Shown here piece after piece: positions 41,834 to 50,231 of a stretch of 64,000 bases of DNA. The notes beneath the pieces were generated by a model. That model searched no databases. It worked only from the letters and a program-made list of their open reading frames with translations, and was not told the DNA's origin. Source of the DNA: Streptomyces sp. CG4 (GTDB lineage Bacteria; Actinomycetota; Actinomycetes; Streptomycetales; Streptomycetaceae). A program made the translations under genes and the position numbers. How positions within the stretch are numbered: the first letter of the stretch is position 1; the number at the start of each line of letters is the position of its first letter. The stretch is from positions 9,424,001-9,488,000 of the forward strand of contig NZ_CP163525.1 of NCBI RefSeq assembly GCF_041080655.1, read 5' to 3'.

Positions 41834-42576
41834 GGACCCGGCTCACGGAACCACCGCTGCCGAAGGGCGTCGACAACACGGGCGCAAAGGCACGGAACTT
41901 CGGTTTGAATGTTCTGCGCGGTTCGTGAAGCTCCGGGAAGGCGCAAGCCGCGGTGGGCAGGGATATGAACGAGGTATGAAGTCCGCGCATGTCACCTGAA
42001 GAGTCCGACAGCGAAGAAGAACCCAGTGAGCCTCTTTCATCCCGATCGTTCGGCGGGCGTGACGACTCGGCCGTGGAGCGTGGACGACGGCTTGTGAGCA
42101 CTGGTCGAACCGGTGCTGCCGCCGTGGCCGAAGCGGTCGCCGGGGCAGAGGCCAGTGGTGCGGGGACTGCTCCCACGTGCGCGCGAAAGGGGGGAGCCGC
42201 GACCGGTCCGCCGCCGGACGACCCGGCCGGCCCCGATGGCAGCCGGAGTGCCTCCACCAGTCCGAACGCCTCGCGGTCCGCTCGGAACGACGTTTCGAAC
42301 TCCACGACTCCTTCCTCTCGTTGGCTCGCACCCTCGTCTGCTGGAGACCCCTCAAGAAGACCGGATCATGATCGCGTCACGAGCTCATGGAAAAGGACTG
42401 GAGCGAGGCGGCGCCCCGCTGCTACTTTCGTGGTGGACCGTGAAGTCGTCGTATGGAGGTGAGCCCCGTGAACACAGTTACCCATGGGTGCTCCCCCAAC
42501 CCGTCACGGTCCGGCGGCTGACGTTCGGTGTCGCCAGGAGCGCCTGAGACCGAGGCACTCCTGGAAGGAGACTCCG
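41834..42576. other. Long intergenic region with uncertain ORFs
   Basis: No gene is firmly supported in these 740 bp. A minus-strand frame starting with GTG at about 42305 has a good GAGGAAGGAG ribosome site and opens MEFETSFRADREAFGLVEALR. It then turns Ala/Pro-rich and runs into the secreted-protein gene, so it may be a decayed gene. A tiny GTG ORF at 42468-42521 follows a strong GGAGGT. The promoter of the secreted-protein gene probably lies near 41840-42000. Confidence 0.45.
42468..42521 (+). CDS. Possible 17-residue leader peptide upstream of the GNAT gene
   Basis: GTG at 42468 is preceded by TGGAGGTGA with ideal spacing and opens a 17-codon ORF (VNTVTHGCSPNPSRSGG) that ends 55 bp before the GNAT start. 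The strength of the ribosome site is the only support. It could be a leader peptide controlling the acetyltransferase-IF1 operon or a chance signal. Confidence 0.25.
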   Translation: MNTVTHGCSPNPSRSGG

Positions 42577-43371
42577 ATGAACACGAAGCCTTTCACAACT
42601 GGCCTGAGCGAGAACGCGGTGATGATCACGCGCGTCGCGGACAGGCAATGGCATGCGCTGGATGACGACCTGGTGGTCGGCCGCGGAGATGCGGAGCACC
42701 GGCCCGACGGACGCTTGTTCGTCAGCATCGACGCCTGGCACGACGCCACCTTCGACCGGCTCGCCGAGGCGATGCTGGCGGAACTGCCGGCGCCTTTGTA
42801 CACGGTGGTCGACGAAGCCGACGTAGAGCTGGCGGCCGGCTGGCGGCGAGCCGGTTTCACGATCCGGCGCCGCGAGTGGGAGTACGCCGTGCCGACCGAC
42901 CCGCGGGTCACAGGGCTCGACGAAGTCCTGCCGCCTTCGGGGGTGACGATCGTGCCCGCCGGTCAGGCGGACGAGAGTCTGCTGCGGGTGGTGGACCGCG
43001 CGATCCGTGACGAGGTCGAGGCGACCGACGGGTGGTGGCAGTCGATGCCCGCGGAGGTAATTCCCCGCCTCGAAGGCGACACCATCGTCGACCCGTCGAA
43101 GTACGCGGTGGCCGCGGCGCCGGACCGCTACCTGGGTCTGATCCGGGTGGTGACGGTGAACCGGCCGCGCATCGGGCTGGTCGCGGTCCGGGCCGGCGAG
43201 CAGCGCCGCGGCATCGCGCGGGCGCTGCTGGCCCACACGCTGGGGACGTTGCACCGCTCCGGGTTCGCCGCGGCCTGGACCGAAGTCCACGAGTCCAACC
43301 AAGCAGCCTCGGCACTGTTCGAGGGCATCGGCGCCCGGCCGATGAGCAGCAACCTGGAGCTGGTGCGATGA
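42577..43371 (+). CDS. GNAT-family N-acetyltransferase
   Basis: The 264-residue protein ends with a GNAT domain: VAVRAGEQRRGIARALLAHTLGTLHRSG (acetyl-CoA loop Q/R-x-x-G-x-G/A form) and VHESNQAASALFEGIGARPM. The N-terminal 120 residues look like a partly degenerate second GNAT domain. ATG at 42577 has GGAAGGAG upstream. The stop overlaps the start of an IF-1 gene (ATGA), so both are coexpressed. Acetylation of an antibiotic or a translation component is possible. The substrate is unknown. Confidence 0.88.
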   Translation: MNTKPFTTGLSENAVMITRVADRQWHALDDDLVVGRGDAEHRPDGRLFVSIDAWHDATFDRLAEAMLAELPAPLYTVVDEADVELAAGWRRAGFTIRRREWEYAVPTDPRVTGLDEVLPPSGVTIVPAGQADESLLRVVDRAIRDEVEATDGWWQSMPAEVIPRLEGDTIVDPSKYAVAAAPDRYLGLIRVVTVNRPRIGLVAVRAGEQRRGIARALLAHTLGTLHRSGFAAAWTEVHESNQAASALFEGIGARPMSSNLELVR

Positions 43372-43592
43372 CCAAGAACAAGAACGTCATCGAAGTCGAG
43401 GGCAAGGTCGTCGAGTGCCTGCGCAGCGCCATGTTCACCGTGGAGCTCGACAACGGCCACCAGGTGCTCGCGCACATCAGCGGGAAGATCCGCAAGAACT
43501 ACATCAAGATCATGCTGGAGGACCGGGTGCTGGTGGAGCTCCCGCCGTACGACCTGACGCGCGGCCGGATCGTGTTCCGGTACCGGAACTAG
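43368..43592 (+). CDS. infA: Translation initiation factor IF-1 paralogue
   Basis: The 74-residue OB-fold protein shows the IF-1 pattern: NVIEVEGKVVECLRSAMFTVELDNGHQVLAHISGKIRKNYIKI and DRVLVELPPYDLTRGRIVFRYR. The canonical actinobacterial infA lies in the ribosomal protein cluster beside rpmJ and rpsM. Here the gene is coupled to a GNAT acetyltransferase and followed by a strong terminator, so it is probably an additional copy used under special conditions, perhaps in drug resistance. Confidence 0.93.
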   Translation: MTKNKNVIEVEGKVVECLRSAMFTVELDNGHQVLAHISGKIRKNYIKIMLEDRVLVELPPYDLTRGRIVFRYRN

Positions 43593-43620
43593 CGGCCGTC
43601 GGCGCCTTCCGCGGTAGCTG

Positions 43621-43667
43621 ATCCTCGGGCCCCGGTCACGGCGTCTTCGTGACCGGGGCCCGAGGAT
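43621..43667. terminator. Perfect 20-bp hairpin after the IF-1 gene
   Basis: ATCCTCGGGCCCCGGTCACG (43621-43640) pairs exactly with 43648-43667 around GCGTCTT. It closes the GNAT-IF1 operon and may also stop transcription of the transposase remnants on the other strand. Confidence 0.85.
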
Positions 43668-43875
43668 GGCTCGCACGGCGGCGGCCACCGCTTCAGCCAC
43701 CGCCAGCAGGTCTGGCCCAAGCCCAACTCCCGCTCCAGAGGCAGCAGTTGCCAGGCGTTGTCCGATGTGCAGCACGCACAGGATGCCCTGCAGGCACAGC
43801 CGGTCCGGCACCGGCCGCGGGCCAGGAGGCTTCTCGGGCCAGGGCGTCCGCAGCGGCGCGATCAGCGCCCACAGG
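43668..43875 (-). pseudogene. N-terminal remnant of an IS5-family transposase
   Basis: The minus strand reads LWALIAPLRTPWPEKPPGPRPVPDRLCLQGILCVLH, and after a frame change DNAWQLLPLERELGLGQTCWRWLKRW. Together these are the helix-turn-helix N-terminus of Streptomyces IS5-type transposases. The frameshift and the absence of the DDE domain downstream mark it as a relic. Confidence 0.7.
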
Positions 43876-44165
43876 TTAGGGGGCGCGGACGGTGGCGCCG
43901 GCGCGCTGATAGGCGCGGTCGGCCAGGATCAGGATCTGCCGGGTCAGGCAGGCCTGGACGATGCCGTGGGTGCGAGCTGCGGTCAGGTCGTGGGTGCGGC
44001 GTCCCGGCACGGCCCGTGAGAACGATGGCGGAGTTCCGTCCGGCGCGGTGATGACCTGGATGTTCCTGCCGTGCCTCTTGTGCTTCTACGAGTGGTACGG
44101 CTCGTCCCCTCGGATGCGGCCGGTGGGAATCACCAGAGGAGAGTCCCACCGGCCCTCTCCAGGCC
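43876..44165 (-). pseudogene. DDE-domain remnant of an IS5-family transposase
   Basis: The minus strand encodes RGDEPYHS*KHKRHGRNIQVITAPDG, RTHDLTAARTHGIVQACL and ILADRAYQRAGATVRAP before TAA at 43876-43878. The KHKRHG-NxQV, HD and LADRAY elements are the middle and third acidic blocks of IS5-type DDE transposases. An internal stop and loss of both ends show decay. It lies directly upstream of another N-terminal relic, suggesting two insertions at one hotspot. Confidence 0.7.
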
Positions 44166-44769
44166 GGCGACGCCCGTAACCAGGGCAGGAGGCTCCCGGT
44201 TCGCCGGGTAGTGAATGCTGTAGGGAAGCCTCGACCTGCTGAAACCGCGACAGCGGACATCACCGCGCATCCGCCCGCACGTCGCGAGGAACCGCACGCC
44301 ACCCACGCCAACGGCACGCTGCGACTCTCGGTTGACTGAACGACACCGATGGCGATCCCGTCCAGTCAACCGACGAAAAGCCAGGTCAGGAAGCGTGCCA
44401 CTGCACACATTCACCGCGGCGACACCGGCCCCCGGGGCAGCTGACTCACCGCCACTGTGGGATCCAGCCGGGTCGCCTTCGGCACAGCGGGTCACATAAC
44501 ACGCGTCCACTCGTGGGTTTCGCAGCGACACGCGGTCGGTGTGGGGTGAGCACCCGTCATTAGATCATCCGGAAGGGCTAATAGTCATTCAATCTGCTTT
44601 TTTCTTCGGTCACTTCACATCCCGGCGGAGCGGCAGGCAAGGCCACATATACCCCGATCGGCTCCCTACCTCGCCTCTTCCGATATGACCGATATGACAG
44701 CCGTGAGTACGTTTGATCGCAGTCGGCTGACGAGCCGGCATCTTCGAGATACAAGACGGGAGAAGCGAC
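44166..44769. other. Intergenic region beside IS remnants, with inverted repeat
   Basis: No gene is supported. A 14-bp inverted repeat with one mismatch (CGGTTGACTGAACG at 44329-44342, CGTCCAGTCAACCG at 44359-44372) may be a terminator or an old IS end. The AT-richer stretch at 44575-44610 and the sequence ahead of 44770 should contain the promoter of the secreted-protein gene. Confidence 0.4.
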
Positions 44770-45360
44770 ATGAAGCTCACTCGTACCACCATGGTGACCG
44801 CCTCTGTCGGAGCCGCCACGGCACTCGCTGTGACCGGCATCACCTACGCCTCGGCGGCCTCCGCCCCGGCGCCCCAGGCGGCCCCGGTCGCCGTCGCCCC
44901 GGCTGCCGCCCCGGCGGCACCCCTCGGCGGCGACTCCGGACAGGGCAAGAGCAACAGCAACAACAACGAAGGGCAGAGCAAGGGCAACGAAGGCAAGGGC
45001 AACGAAGGCCGCCACGAGGAGCGCAGAGAGGAAGGCCGGATCCTGGTCAACGAGCGGTCCTACTCCGCTCACCCGGGTGACTGCATCACTGTGGTCAGCG
45101 GCCTGGGCGCCAAGACCCTGAACATCCGCAACGACAGCCACAAGCGCGTGGAGGTCTTCCGCGGGGCGGTCTGCGACAACGGAGCCCCCATCGCGACCGT
45201 CGGCCCGCACAGCACCAGCTTCGGCGTCGACGACCTCCACACCAAGGGAATCCACGTCAAGGACGGCGTCGTGGCCAGCTTCCGCGTGGTCTGCGACCAC
45301 GAGCGCGACCGTGACCGCGACCACGACGGTGGCGGGGACGACGGCGGCTGGGACGACTGA
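44770..45360 (+). CDS. Secreted protein with Asn/Gly/Lys-rich linker and Asp-rich tail
   Basis: The 196-residue product has a Sec signal peptide (TTMVTASVGAATALAVTGITYASA), an Ala/Pro-rich segment, a low-complexity GQGKSNSNNNEGQSKGNEGKGNEG linker, and a folded domain (about 90-180) with two Cys residues (C104 region and DNGAP-preceding Cys) and alternating strands. It ends in an Asp/Arg/Gly tail (HERDRDRDHDGGGDDGGWDD) that could bind metal ions. No sortase motif is present. Function is unknown. A strong hairpin terminator follows. Confidence 0.8.
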   Translation: MKLTRTTMVTASVGAATALAVTGITYASAASAPAPQAAPVAVAPAAAPAAPLGGDSGQGKSNSNNNEGQSKGNEGKGNEGRHEERREEGRILVNERSYSAHPGDCITVVSGLGAKTLNIRNDSHKRVEVFRGAVCDNGAPIATVGPHSTSFGVDDLHTKGIHVKDGVVASFRVVCDHERDRDRDHDGGGDDGGWDD

Positions 45361-45381
45361 TCCGAAACCGACCGCGCGATA

Positions 45382-45418
45382 GGGGTCCCCGGCCTGCCGC
45401 AATCGGGCCGGGGACCCC
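45382..45418. terminator. 13-bp perfect hairpin after the secreted-protein gene
   Basis: GGGGTCCCCGGCC (45382-45394) pairs with GGCCGGGGACCCC (45406-45418) around an 11-nt loop, 22 bp past the stop codon. Confidence 0.8.
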
Positions 45419-45540
45419 ATTCCCCACCATTGTCTGACAACCCACGCGCCATGCACGCACCACAAGGCCCGGACACCAGGCGTCACACCCTGGTGCCCGG
45501 GCGGTGTCTGTTCACTCACCGGCCGACCCACCTGGGGGTT

Positions 45541-46182
45541 TCAGCCCCGAGGGCTTCCCGCGGACGCCTGCCCGCGCCCTCGCCGGCGGCTCCCTTCCCT
45601 GCGTTTCCCAACCGCCGAACGGGTGAGATCGGAGCCGTACGAGCCGCGCCTGCAGGAGACCGCCTCGACGGCGCGGCCGCGGTCGTTGCGCAGGGTTGCG
45701 GTGTCACCGCTGTCGTTCCCCACGTAGTTCCGCTTGCCCTGGTACACGTCCTTGCGGGTGTCCATGCCGATGCCGATGCCGATGCCGATGCCGGTGCGGA
45801 CGCGGACGGTGGCATGCGGTGCGCGGCTCACGTGGTGGAAGGTGTAGGTGTACTCGGCGTCGTACCTCAGCGTCCAGCGGTCCAGGTGCGGCGGCTGGCG
45901 GGTGCTGTTGGTGACGTCGCCCCACTCGTTGTTGAGCGAGCGGTTCGAGCGATTCGAGCGGTCGTCCCGTCCCGGGGAGTCGGCCGGCACCTTGCTGATG
46001 GACACCGGCGGGTGGCGCGGACGGCCCGGCTGCTGGGCGGCTGCGGCCGGCAGCACGACCGAGCCGACGAGGGCAACTCTCCTCGCCAGGACATCGGAGA
46101 GTTGGGCGCCACAGATGCCGGGCCAGAGCCCGGGAACGGGGTGTGCATGCCCCGAGCCTGGGTGCCGGCAGGGGTCAGTCAC
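45541..46182 (-). CDS. Hypothetical secreted protein, ends uncertain
   Basis: The central part of this minus-strand frame is clearly coding by GC3 bias and composition: LNNEWGDVTNSTRQPPHLDRW, TLRYDAEYTYTFHHVSRAPHAT, and DVYQGKRNYVGNDSGDTATLRND. A hydrophobic VALVGSVVLPAAAA near 46085 could be a signal peptide, so the true start may be an alternative codon just upstream of it rather than 46182. After AVEAVSCRRGSYGSDLTR the frame becomes Arg/Gly-rich and may be out of register. It may be related to small secreted beta-sheet proteins. No family is assigned. Confidence 0.45.
   Translation of the reverse strand: MTDPCRHPGSGHAHPVPGLWPGICGAQLSDVLARRVALVGSVVLPAAAAQQPGRPRHPPVSISKVPADSPGRDDRSNRSNRSLNNEWGDVTNSTRQPPHLDRWTLRYDAEYTYTFHHVSRAPHATVRVRTGIGIGIGIGMDTRKDVYQGKRNYVGNDSGDTATLRNDRGRAVEAVSCRRGSYGSDLTRSAVGKRREGSRRRGRGQASAGSPRG
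45764..45796. repeat. Hexanucleotide tandem repeat (CCGATG)n
   Basis: About five near-perfect copies of the 6-mer CCGATG encode a Gly-Ile repeat in the minus-strand frame. Copy-number change would alter the protein without a frameshift. Confidence 0.7.
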
Positions 46183-47040
46183 GGACAGGTGCAGGTACCC
46201 GTGTCGGTTTCGCCAGCCTTGCCGGGGGTGTTTGCCTCATGGCCCTGTCCGCTGGGGTAGGCCACCACCTGGTCGAGTACGGCCATCTCGTTCCCGCCGG
46301 GAGCCGGGGTGCCGCGCCACAGCAGCCGCCAGATGACCGGCGAGGGGGGATTGCACTTGTCGACGCCAGGGCCCTCGCACAGCAGCGCCCTGGCCATCCG
46401 GCGGATGTGCTCCTGACCATTTCTGAGCTGCCGGCGGCGGGCTCGCGAGGGCGGTGCCTTCCCTCCCAGGGCTCGGGCGCACCGCAGACGGCCTTGACGG
46501 GCACGCTCCCCTCGGCGTAGCGCAGGAGCCGGCCCCGCTGCTGACAAGAGTGACGCGTGGCAGGCCCGGAACCGTACCCGAGAACATGACCTGGCCCGAG
46601 GGCTTGTCCAAGCCGTAGAACGGAGCGCTGCGGCTGCCCAGACCGGTCGCGGTGAGCTTGGAGTGCGAGCCGTAGCCGCCGGAGAGCCATATCTCGATGG
46701 CGGCATGGTCCGGGCCGCGGTCGCCGGCCTGGCTACCCAGTGTCGGCCAGCCATCGTTCTTTCAGCCCTGGGCGTGCGCCCCGGTGTCGACGACCGGCTG
46801 CGAGGCCGGGACAGCCGGTGAGTGCGTGAGATCGGGCGACGCAGCCAGCCAGCCTCCGGCAAACGCCCCCGCCGCAGCGGTCACAGCCACAGCGGCACTC
46901 CACCGCGGATACTCGAGGACCTCGGCGCGCAGCCAACCCGGTGCCGACAGCGACGTCGGAGCTGACGCGGTGGACGCGCGGCGCGGGCACGGGTCGCGCG
47001 CCCTCGGATGACGCGGTGACCTTGTTCTCACGCGCGGCAC
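46179..47040 (-). pseudogene. Decayed membrane-anchored or secreted protein gene
   Basis: Three minus-strand frames together give a coherent protein. The N-terminal piece has a TM segment (RWSAAVAVTAAAGAFAGGWLAASPD) and ends at 46762. A second frame continues GWPTLGSQAGDRGPDHAAIEIWLSGGYGSHSKLTATGLG and FYGLDKPSGQVMFSG. A third reads RYAEGSVPVKAVCGAPEPWEG, and the last returns to another frame with NEMAVLDQVVAYPSGQG before the stop at 46179. At least three frameshifts are needed, so the gene is broken unless the sequence has errors. Confidence 0.55.
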
Positions 47041-47332
47041 CCGCCGAAGTCACCCCCTTACCCCGCTCGTGACCGAACAAGGGATTCCGACGGTGTCTCG
47101 ACCGCCGGTCGGAGTGCAGCCGAGGAATGGCGTTGCCCGAGTCCGTGATGATCACTAACCTCACTCGCGTGACTGCCGGGTCGGCCATGGGCCATGCACG
47201 AGTGAGGTTCCCGGCCTCGCCGTGAGCGCGAGGCGGGCAAGAGGCCCGCCCCCCCATCTCCACGTCTTTGTTCCCGGCGCCCGTGCGCGGCCCCCCATTC
47301 CAGTGGATCTCAAGACCGGAGACACATCACTC

Positions 47333-47767
47333 ATGTCCTATGACCAGCAGTACCCGCATGAATCCGAACTGCCGTCGGCCGGTGCCGGCGTCCAGCTGAA
47401 CCACACCGCCGTCTATGCAAGCGACCGGCACCTGTCTGCCGAGTTCATCGCCGCGATCCTGGGTCTGAAGGTCGGCGCCCCGTTCGGGCCGTTCCTGCCC
47501 GTCGACCTCGGCAACGGCGTGACGCTCGACTACTACGAGAAGCGGGACGAGCCGATCCAGTCGCAGCACTACGCCTTCCTCGTGCCGGACGAGCAGTTCG
47601 ACGCCATGATCGCCCGTCTGGAGGCGGTCGAGGTCACCTACTACGCCGATCCCAGCCACACCGAACCTGGCCAGATCAACCGTCTCTTCGGCGGTCGCGG
47701 CGCGTACTTCGACGACCCGGACGGCCACAATATGGAGATCATGACGCGGCCTTACGTTCGCCCCTGA
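47333..47767 (+). CDS. VOC-family (glyoxalase/dioxygenase superfamily) protein
   Basis: The 144-residue protein contains one VOC unit pair: LNHTAVYASDRHLSAEFIAAILGLKVG, FLPVDLGNGVTLDYYE, HYAFLVPDEQFDAMIARL, and GGRGAYFDDPDGHNMEIMTRPY with the usual metal-site His/Glu positions. GGAGA precedes the ATG at 47333. Members include glyoxalases, fosfomycin/bleomycin resistance proteins and dioxygenases. Substrate unknown. Confidence 0.88.
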   Translation: MSYDQQYPHESELPSAGAGVQLNHTAVYASDRHLSAEFIAAILGLKVGAPFGPFLPVDLGNGVTLDYYEKRDEPIQSQHYAFLVPDEQFDAMIARLEAVEVTYYADPSHTEPGQINRLFGGRGAYFDDPDGHNMEIMTRPYVRP

Positions 47768-47801
47768 CCGACCGGCCGACAGCGGTCCGTCGTAACCTCC
47801 C

Positions 47802-47855
47802 CGCCGAGCGGCTCCGAACTTCCTGGCTCAGGCCGGCCGAGTGAGCCGCTCGGCG
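47802..47855. terminator. 13-bp perfect hairpin after the VOC gene
   Basis: CGCCGAGCGGCTC (47802-47814) pairs with GAGCCGCTCGGCG (47843-47855); the 28-nt loop is long but the arms match exactly. It separates the VOC and reductase genes. Confidence 0.6.
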
Positions 47856-47965
47856 CGCGGGAGGGGCGTGTATGACCAGCACGACGAACCACCTGATCGA
47901 GGAGACTTGCCCCAGACCCGGACCACACCAGGTCACGACCACCACCCACCAGGGAGGCAGACCCA

Positions 47966-48730
47966 GTGAAGCGCATCGGCATCATCGGAGTAGGCGAGAT
48001 CGGTAGGGCCATCGTGATGGGCCTGCGCCACGGAGGCGGTACGTCGCCGGAGGTCTTCCTCTCCCCACGGGGAGCCCGCACCGCCGCCGAGCTGTCCGAA
48101 CGCTACGAGGGCGTCCAGGTGTGCGCCGACAACCAGGAGGTGGTGGACCGCTCCGAGCTGGTGGTCATTGCCGTACGTCGCCAAGACCGGCACGAAGCAC
48201 TCGCCGGGCTGAAGGTGGACGACGACAAAATCGTGATCCACGTGATGGCCGGCGTCGCCACCGACGACCTGCGCCAGACACTCGCCACCGGCGCCCCGGT
48301 GGTCCGGGCCATCCCCCTGCCCGCCATACGCGAACGTCGCTCCGTCACGGTGACCCATCCCTCGCACCCGGAGGTGAACTCCCTCTTCGAGGAGCTGGGC
48401 GGAGCGCTCCCCGTCGCGGACGAGGCCGCCTTCAACGTCTTCTCCGCGCTGACGGGGACGCTGACCGCCCACTACACATATCTCGCCACGCTCACCTCGT
48501 GGGCCGCCGGCCAGGGCATCGCCTCCGACGACGCCGACCGCTATGTCCGCAGTCTCTTCCAGGGGGTCGGCCGCGCCCTGAGTGACGAGACCCGCTCCCT
48601 GCACCAACTCGCCGCCGACCACGAGACCCCGGGCGGCAACAACGAACGTATCCGCACCACCTGGTTCGACCCGGCCAACGCCGAAGCCCTCAAGAAGGCT
48701 CTGGACGGCCTCCTCGACGACCTGAAGTAG
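47966..48730 (+). CDS. Pyrroline-5-carboxylate reductase-like protein (F420/NADP oxidoreductase fold)
   Basis: The 254-residue protein starts with GTG at 47966, with GGGAGG 8 nt upstream. The Rossmann motif IGIIGVGEIGRAIVMGL and LSPRGART indicate NADP. VIAVRRQD, VIHVMAGV, VVRAIPLPAIRERRSVTV and the C-terminal helical domain with FNVFSALTGTLTAHYTYL match ProC-family dimerisation. The canonical C-terminal ProC motif is altered (HQLAADHETPGGNNE), so the substrate may not be pyrroline-5-carboxylate. Confidence 0.85.
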   Translation: MKRIGIIGVGEIGRAIVMGLRHGGGTSPEVFLSPRGARTAAELSERYEGVQVCADNQEVVDRSELVVIAVRRQDRHEALAGLKVDDDKIVIHVMAGVATDDLRQTLATGAPVVRAIPLPAIRERRSVTVTHPSHPEVNSLFEELGGALPVADEAAFNVFSALTGTLTAHYTYLATLTSWAAGQGIASDDADRYVRSLFQGVGRALSDETRSLHQLAADHETPGGNNERIRTTWFDPANAEALKKALDGLLDDLK

Positions 48731-49006
48731 CCGAAGCAGCTCAACCGCTGACCCGATCACTTCCGCTGCATAGAACTACTTGTCACGCGTTCCCGCTGCA
48801 TCTGCTCAGCAAAGGTGTGGCGCGGGCTCACGCTGTTGCGGCACTGCAACGATCAACTCGCAGCCGAAGCGGGAGGTCTTCGGGCGCTCGGAACGTCCGC
48901 GGAAAATGGCTGATGGGGCCCGTGAACCCGGCCGGATCATGTCCCGCACCCCGGGGCATGCGGTTCCTGCCGTGGCGGTCGCGCATCCGGCCCCTGAGGC
49001 GTCCTC

Positions 49007-49714
49007 TCAGTCGAGGACGTGGCGCAGGTAGGTCTGCGGATCGGCGAGATAGCGGCGCCAGTGGTCGACCAGGGCGAGTTCGCGCCAGGCGACCCGGCGC
49101 ATGCCGTGCTCGCCGACCTCGACGATGTCCGCACCGGGCAGCGCGGTCAGCAGGGGAGAGTGGGTGGCACAGATGACCTGGCCGCCGCTCTTCACCAGCT
49201 GGTCGATATGGCCGAGCAGTTCCAAGCAGGAGGCGAACGACAGCGCGGCTTCGGGCTCGTCCATCACATACAGCCCTGGCTGGAGGAACTTCTCCCTGAA
49301 CGCGGCGAGGAAGCCCTCCCCATGACTGACCGAATTCGGCACGAACCCTTCCCGGTCAAGAGCGTCCAGCGCCGTCTCCGCGCGCAGGAAGAATCCCTTG
49401 CGGGCGGACCAGCTCCCCAGCATGCGCCGTCCGCGCGGAGCTGCGTCGAACCGGATTCGCTCACCCAGCACCGACTTGGTGCGGTGGCTGGCGTAACGCC
49501 AGTCGTGTGAGCCGCCCCAGGGGTCGAGACCGAATCCCTCCGCGAGGGCCTCGACCAGAGTGGACTTGCCCGAGCCGTTCTCACCGACGAGAAAGGTCAC
49601 CGGCGCTGTGAACCGTAGTCCGTCCTCCAGCAGGGCGCGCACACAAGGGACGGACCAGGGCCACTCATCCTGTTTGTACGAGGCCACATGTGCGTACGCA
49701 TGTTCGATGATCAC
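49007..49714 (-). CDS. AAA/ABC-type ATP-binding protein (SbcC/RecF-like small ATPase)
   Basis: The 235-residue protein starts with GTG at 49714 (GGAGA 7 nt upstream). It has Walker A FLVGENGSGKSTLVEALAEG, the signature-like SVSHGEGFLAAFREKF, Walker B LYVMDEPEAALS and the H-loop ICATHSPLL. No membrane partner is adjacent. Such single-domain ATPases occur in DNA repair, anti-phage systems and export. No partner gene is next to it, so the role remains open. Confidence 0.88.
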   Translation of the reverse strand: MIIEHAYAHVASYKQDEWPWSVPCVRALLEDGLRFTAPVTFLVGENGSGKSTLVEALAEGFGLDPWGGSHDWRYASHRTKSVLGERIRFDAAPRGRRMLGSWSARKGFFLRAETALDALDREGFVPNSVSHGEGFLAAFREKFLQPGLYVMDEPEAALSFASCLELLGHIDQLVKSGGQVICATHSPLLTALPGADIVEVGEHGMRRVAWRELALVDHWRRYLADPQTYLRHVLD

Positions 49715-50231
49715 GTGTCGAGTCTCCCACAAGGCGCGCCAAGGAAGCGTGGCGCCGCTCCGAGGGCCTGGTGCTCGGCCAGGTGCTGTCGCCGTCGGCA
49801 GGATGCGTCCAAGCAGGAGATTGAGGACGCGCCCGCCCTCATGCCCAACGGGTATGTCTCCCTCACAAGCCGAACCGCGTGGTTCACCCAACCGGTCAGC
49901 CGTCCCGCCCCCCCTGTACCGGCACCAGCCCGCTTCCAGCCGCCTTCGGCACGGTGCACGGCGATCGCATCCTCGACGAGGTTCAAAATCCGGCAGTGAC
50001 GACACCCGGATGATTGCTTCTGGGCGAGGGGAACCTGGACGTCATTGTTCGACGCTCCTCGGACCAGGCCCCGATGGCGGGGAAGATCGGGCGAGCGTCC
50101 ATGCCACGGTGGCAGCGGCAAGCATGGCGCCACATCACGACTGAAGATCCAGCCTTGCAGCGCGGAGAACACCTCATGCCTCTAAGTTTGGGCTGGTAAG
50201 TGGCTAACTCTGGCTAACTCGGGGAGTCCCT
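49715..50231. other. Intergenic region, no supported gene
   Basis: Open frames here lack coherent start signals and family features. A direct repeat TGGCTAACTC occurs twice in tandem at 50201-50220, just ahead of the methyltransferase ATG at 50232, and could mark a regulatory site. The GTG-starting ATPase gene reads leftward from the left edge. Confidence 0.4.
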
